Source of the DNA: Microbacterium flavum
GTDB taxonomy: Bacteria > Actinomycetota > Actinomycetes > Actinomycetales > Microbacteriaceae
Reading direction: 5' to 3'
Length of the DNA: 64,000 nucleotides
Assembly (NCBI RefSeq): GCF_018717645.1
Contig: NZ_JAFLHG010000010.1
Span: 1-64,000, forward strand
Part shown: positions 60,387 to 64,000 of the stretch, piece by piece
Layout: every line of letters begins with the position of its first letter
Numbering within the stretch: position 1 is the stretch's first letter
Position numbers and translations under genes: made by a program
The notes under the pieces: model-generated
What the model saw: only the letters and a program-made list of their open reading frames with translations
Database searches by the model: none
Told to the model about the DNA's origin: nothing

Positions 60387-61067
60387 TCAGTCGCGATCGT
60401 CGTCGTCAGCGTCGTCGTCGTCGTCCTCGTCGTCGTCCTCGTCGTCAGCATCCGCGGACTGCGGATCGAGGACGTCGATGTCGACGCCGTCCACGTCTCC
60501 GGCGTGCAGGATCGAGGAGCCGTCCTCGTCGAAGTCTGCGGCGTCGAGGTCATCGAGGTCGTCGACCTCGTCGCCGTCCTCTTCCTCGTCGCCGTCCTCG
60601 TCCTCGTCCTCGTCGTCGTCATCGTCGTCGGGTGCCGCGTCGTCGTCGGCGGCGAGCGCCGCCTGGGCGGCCTGGTAATCGGCCAGGCGGACGGCCCACG
60701 GCACCCACTCGGGCGCGAGCAGCGCGCCCTCGCCCGGGATCAGCTCGGCCTCCAGCACGGTGGGCTCGGCGTCCTCGACGACCGCGACGCTCACCGTCCA
60801 GAACCAGCCGGGGTAGCCGTCCATCGTGTTCTCGAAGCGCAACGAGACGACGCCGCCGTCCTCGACGGTGTAGCCGGCGGCAGGGCCGACGGTCGATGCC
60901 GGCGTGATCTCGTGCAGCGCCGCGAGCGCGAGGTCGTGCGCGGCGAAGAGACGCTCGTCGACCGGCACCTCCTCGACGGCGACGCCGGACTCGGCGACGT
61001 CGACGGTCGCCGCCTCGGGCGACGCAGCCCCGGGCGTCGAGGGCTCGGACTCAGGCGTCGAGGTCAT
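60387..61067 (-). CDS. DUF3027-family protein with acidic tail
   Basis: 226 residues. The conserved core (ARxxALEEI-like ALAALHEITPASTVG, then RFENTMDGYPGWFWTVSVAVV and GEGALLAPEWVPWAVRLADYQ) marks DUF3027, found across actinobacteria beside cold-shock genes. The last ~85 residues are almost all Asp and Glu, encoded by GAC/GAT/GAG runs that form simple repeats. Function is unknown. It overlaps the preceding cold-shock gene by 17 bp and is cotranscribed with it. Confidence 0.87.
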   Translation of the reverse strand: MTSTPESEPSTPGAASPEAATVDVAESGVAVEEVPVDERLFAAHDLALAALHEITPASTVGPAAGYTVEDGGVVSLRFENTMDGYPGWFWTVSVAVVEDAEPTVLEAELIPGEGALLAPEWVPWAVRLADYQAAQAALAADDDAAPDDDDDDEDEDEDGDEEEDGDEVDDLDDLDAADFDEDGSSILHAGDVDGVDIDVLDPQSADADDEDDDEDDDDDADDDDRD

Positions 61068-61431
61068 CGGCCACCTTGCGCAGGATCGCCGCGACCTTCG
61101 CGCCCTGGCCGCCGGCCGGGTAGTGACCGCGGCGCAGATCGCCGCCGACCTTGTCGAGCAGCTTCACGACGTCCTCGATGATGATCGCCATGTCATCCGG
61201 CTTCGGGCGGTTGCGCTTGGCCAGGCTCACCGGCGCATCGAGCACGCGCACCGCGAGGGCCTGAAGTCCGCGCTTGCCGTCGGCCACGCCGAACTCGAGG
61301 CGCGAACCGGTCTTCACAGCCGCTCCTGCCGGGAGGGCCGTGGCGTGCAGGAAGACGTCCTGGCCGTCATCGGTGGTGATGAAGCCGAAGCCCTTCTCGT
61401 CGTCGTAGAACCTGACCTTGCCGGTGGGCAT
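61051..61431 (-). CDS. Cold-shock-domain protein
   Basis: 126 residues from ATG 61431. The N-terminal cold-shock domain has GKVRFYDDEKGFGFI (RNP1) and DVFLHATAL (RNP2), which bind single-stranded RNA or DNA. A C-terminal helical extension of about 60 residues (MAIIIEDVVKLLDKVGGDLRRGHYPAGG) is typical of the actinobacterial form paired with DUF3027. The frame is open to 61569, but ATG 61431 begins the domain directly. Confidence 0.9.
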   Translation of the reverse strand: MPTGKVRFYDDEKGFGFITTDDGQDVFLHATALPAGAAVKTGSRLEFGVADGKRGLQALAVRVLDAPVSLAKRNRPKPDDMAIIIEDVVKLLDKVGGDLRRGHYPAGGQGAKVAAILRKVADDLDA

Positions 61432-61553
61432 GTGAACCTCGCTGATCGTGCTCGCCACGTGCGGGCGCTGGGAAAGAGGGGCAGGATGCCCCACCCTCCA
61501 GCCTACGCCACGGCTCTGCCCGGCCGGGGGCTCGACGCAGTAGGCTGGGGCGG

Positions 61554-61835
61554 ATGTCCCCTTCCGCACCGCGCACGTCGAAGCCGGCCGACGATCTGCC
61601 CGTCCGCCGCATCGACCGCATCCTCGCGTTCATGTCGCTCGGCCTCGTCGTGCTCTCGATCGTGTGCTTCGCCGCGATCATCATCGGGTCGCGCTCCGGC
61701 GCCGACATGAGGACGGGCCTCTGGCCCGCACTCGGCACGACGGTGTACATCGCACCGATCGTCGCGTTCCTGCTCCTGTTGACGGTGCTCATCATGACCT
61801 TCATCCGGAAGGCGCGGGTCGGCAAGGGCCGCTGA
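61554..61835 (+). CDS. Small two-helix membrane protein
   Basis: 93 residues with transmembrane segments at about 23-45 and 60-83, short loops and a basic C-terminus (RKARVGKGR). The role is unknown. It is divergent from the cold-shock gene. The next gene starts two bases after its stop, so they share a transcript. Confidence 0.72.
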   Translation: MSPSAPRTSKPADDLPVRRIDRILAFMSLGLVVLSIVCFAAIIIGSRSGADMRTGLWPALGTTVYIAPIVAFLLLLTVLIMTFIRKARVGKGR

Positions 61836-61837
61836 CC

Positions 61838-63550
61838 GTGGCCGGACCCTCCGCGCGGACCCTCGCGCACGAGCTCGCGGGCCGGGACGACCGTTCCCTC
61901 GCCGCGCTGCTGGGCGCCCGCCGCATCGCGCCGGGCTCGGACTGGAACGACGCGTTCGACGCGGCCGAGCACCTCCTCGACCCGTCGTCGATCGCCCGCG
62001 CGCTGAAGGAGCTCACCGCCGCCGAGGCGGATGCGCTGGCCTCGGCTCTCGAGGGCACCGCCCCTCCCGGAGCCGCCCGTGATGCGCTCGCCGAGCGCGC
62101 GCTGGTGGATGCCGAGGGTCGCGCCTGGGACAGCGTCGCGGACGCGTTCCGAACGACCGGACGCTTCTCGCCGCCGGCACCGAGCGCGCCCGCGCCGGCG
62201 CAGGAGACCGCTGAGGCCGCCGCCGAGCGGGCGTTCACCGCGTCCGCCTCCCTCGCGGATGTCCTCCACGCCGCCCTCGCTGCCCCGCTGGGACGCATCG
62301 GCTCGGGGACGCTGGGCGCTGTCGACCGGCGACGCCTCATCGAGGCGGGCGCGGTCGAGGATGCCGCCGCCGCGGACGAGCTCGTGGCGATCGGCGAGAC
62401 GGCGGGCCTCCTCTTCGCCGAGGACCGCTCGATCCTCGTCACCTCCGCGGGCGTCGACTGGCTCAGCAGCAGCACGCTCGCCCGGTGGGCCGAGGTCGCG
62501 GAGCGACTGCTCGCGGCGCTCCCCGCCGGCATCCGCAGCACCGGCGGCGCGCTCACGCCCGTGGCGTCCTGGGCGGGCGCCTACCCGTTCGACCCGGCCT
62601 GGCCCGCGCAGGCGGATGCCTTCGCGGGGCTCCTGCACCGCTGGGCGGTCACCGGCGTCGACGGCGCGCCGTCCACGTGGATGGGCTCCGCGTTCGGAGG
62701 CGGCACCCCCGACCTCGATGCCCTCGCGAGCAGACTTCCCCCCGAGGTCGACCGCGTCTATCTGCAGAACGACCTCACCGCGATCGCCCCCGGCGCCCTC
62801 GCGCCCCACCTCGATGTGCGCCTGCGGTCGATGGCGCGGCGCGAGTCGCGCGCCCAGGCATCCAGCTACCGGTTCTCCGCCGAGACGCTCGCCGACGCCC
62901 TGACGGCCGGCGAGACGGCCGATTCGCTCCGCTCGTTCCTGCTCGGCCTGTCTCTGACCGGCCTGCCCCAGCCGCTCGCCTACGAGATCGAGCGGTCCGC
63001 CGGGCGGCACGGCGCGCTGCGCGTCGGACCCGACGGCTCGGGGCGGACCCGGATCACGAGCGCCGACCCGGCCCTCCTCGAGACCATCGCCGTCGACCAG
63101 GCACTGCGCCCTCTCGGACTCGTGCCCGACGGCGACGCGCTGATCACCCGCACGAGCCCCGACACCGCGTTCTGGATGATCGCCGATGCGCGCTACCCGG
63201 TCGTCGCGGTCGACGTCGACGGCTCACGCCGCGCGCTCGACCGTCACCGCCTGGCGCGAATCCCGGCCGAGGACCCCGACCCCGCCGAGGTCTACGCCGA
63301 CCTCATCGCCCGCCTGCGGGCGGCGCAGTCCGGGGACGCCGACGCCGCCTGGCTCGGCCGCGAGCTCGAGCAGGCCGTGCGCGGCCGCGCGACGATCGCG
63401 GTGACCGTGCTCCTCCCGGACGGGATCGAGCGGGAGTTCGTCGTCGAGGCGACAGGTCTCGGCGGCGGCAGGCTCCGGGGCCTCGACCGCACGGTCGACG
63501 TGGAGCGCACGCTTCCCGTCTCCAGCATCGTCCGCCTTCGCGCCGTCTGA
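61838..63550 (+). CDS. Helicase-associated protein, XPB/Ssl2 N-terminal type
   Basis: 570 residues from GTG 61838. It matches the actinobacterial helicase-associated domain proteins that sit beside the XPB gene: LAHELAGRDDRSLAALLGARR at the start, a WH-like YLQNDLTAIAPGALAP region and FWMIADARYPVVAVDVDG. It has no helicase motifs itself. It may work with the downstream XPB helicase in nucleotide-excision repair or transcription; this is inferred from position. Confidence 0.82.
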   Translation: MAGPSARTLAHELAGRDDRSLAALLGARRIAPGSDWNDAFDAAEHLLDPSSIARALKELTAAEADALASALEGTAPPGAARDALAERALVDAEGRAWDSVADAFRTTGRFSPPAPSAPAPAQETAEAAAERAFTASASLADVLHAALAAPLGRIGSGTLGAVDRRRLIEAGAVEDAAAADELVAIGETAGLLFAEDRSILVTSAGVDWLSSSTLARWAEVAERLLAALPAGIRSTGGALTPVASWAGAYPFDPAWPAQADAFAGLLHRWAVTGVDGAPSTWMGSAFGGGTPDLDALASRLPPEVDRVYLQNDLTAIAPGALAPHLDVRLRSMARRESRAQASSYRFSAETLADALTAGETADSLRSFLLGLSLTGLPQPLAYEIERSAGRHGALRVGPDGSGRTRITSADPALLETIAVDQALRPLGLVPDGDALITRTSPDTAFWMIADARYPVVAVDVDGSRRALDRHRLARIPAEDPDPAEVYADLIARLRAAQSGDADAAWLGRELEQAVRGRATIAVTVLLPDGIEREFVVEATGLGGGRLRGLDRTVDVERTLPVSSIVRLRAV

Positions 63551-63633
63551 GCCGCGCCCCTCACCGCCCGCCGCGCCCTCACCGCCCGCGGCGCCCCCGT
63601 CGTCCAGAGCGGCCGCGTCCTCCCTCCGGCCGG

Positions 63634-63639
63634 TAGACT
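63634..63639 (+). promoter_or_regulatory. -10 box of a leaderless XPB promoter
   Basis: TAGACT ends eight bases before ATG 63648, with no Shine-Dalgarno sequence between them. Confidence 0.45.
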
Positions 63640-63647
63640 GTTCCGTT

Positions 63648-64000
63648 ATGGCTGACGGACCCCTCATCGTGCAGAGCGACCGCACCGTGCTGCTCGAAGT
63701 GGCTCACCCCGACGCCGAGAGCGCCCGTCACGAGCTCGCGATCTTCGCCGAGCTCGAGCGCGCTCCCGAGCACATCCACACCTACCGGATCACCCGCCTC
63801 GGCCTCTGGAACGCCCGCGCCGCGGGACACACCGCGGACGACATGCTCACGACGCTCGACCGATGGTCGCGCTTCCCCGTGCCCGCCTCGGTGTCCCTCG
63901 ACATCCGCGAGACCGTCAACCGCTACGGCCGACTCGTCATCGAGCGCGACGACGAAGGCACCCTGATCCTCCGCGCGACCGACACCGCCGTCCTCGCCGA
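63648..64000 (+). CDS. DNA repair helicase XPB, N-terminal part (cut by window end)
   Basis: The first 117 complete codons of an XPB/ERCC3-like SF2 helicase. ADGPLIVQSDRTVLLEV, then FAELERAPEHIHTYRITRLGLWNARAAGH, is the conserved N-terminal block of bacterial XPB proteins, which unwind DNA in repair. The helicase motifs lie beyond position 64000. Confidence 0.88.
   Translation, partial: MADGPLIVQSDRTVLLEVAHPDAESARHELAIFAELERAPEHIHTYRITRLGLWNARAAGHTADDMLTTLDRWSRFPVPASVSLDIRETVNRYGRLVIERDDEGTLILRATDTAVLA

Noticed and set aside
61367..63010. 547-codon minus-strand open frame
   Set aside because: Antisense to the helicase-associated gene and overlapping the cold-shock gene out of frame. Gly/Arg-rich without motifs.
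1..64000. CRISPR array
   Set aside because: No regularly spaced 24-40-base repeats and no Cas1/Cas2. The Cas4-like nuclease at 22468 stands with helicases and a methyltransferase instead.

Overview
The window is high-GC actinobacterial DNA, most like Microbacterium or a close relative in the Microbacteriaceae. The basis is GC-rich codon use, several leaderless genes with a TANNNT -10 box seven to eight bases before the start codon, an imuA'-imuB-dnaE2 cassette under a perfect GAAC-N4-GTTC SOS box, a DUF3027/cold-shock pair, and an XPB helicase beside a helicase-associated gene.

Positions 1-33.8 kb are accessory DNA. First, 128-8229 looks like an IS256-family composite transposon. It has an intact left IS copy with a shared premature stop, a directly repeated truncated right copy, 24-bp terminal inverted repeats and a perfect 8-bp direct repeat (GGGCGTGT) at the two outer ends. 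Its cargo is a lactococcin-972-type bacteriocin precursor, its DUF1430 membrane partner and ABC ATPase, and a divergently encoded sensor kinase/response regulator pair. Next come an SRPBCC gene, an IS5-type remnant and small orphan genes with three evenly spaced 15-base repeats (8.2-11 kb).

Positions 11.1-33.8 kb resemble a mobilizable island. A lone MobF relaxase stands at one side. A tyrosine integrase lies next to the 3' end of a tRNA-Arg(CCT) at the other. Between them is a defence cluster. Five tightly coupled minus-strand genes encode an Fe-S PD-(D/E)XK nuclease, an Upf1-like SF1 helicase, a type III-like Mod methyltransferase, a Res-like helicase and a GmrSD-type DUF262/DUF1524 protein with a RAMA/DUF4357-like C-terminus. 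Divergent from them is a UvrD helicase-nuclease with a small helical partner. A second module follows: a DUF4230-like membrane protein, a DUF697-like GTPase and a NERD-UvrD helicase. I cannot give the whole combination a system name.

From 33.8 kb on the genes are housekeeping or metabolic: PAP2 phosphatase, DUF1731 epimerase, alpha/beta hydrolase, lipid kinase, MarR with a quinone-reductase-like MDR, pyruvate oxidase, the SOS mutasome, HNH and M23 proteins, a DtxR regulator, serC, a TetR-linked oligopeptide-type ABC transporter ending in a GH3 glycosidase, DUF3027, a cold-shock-domain protein, a helicase-associated protein and the start of an XPB helicase cut by the window end.
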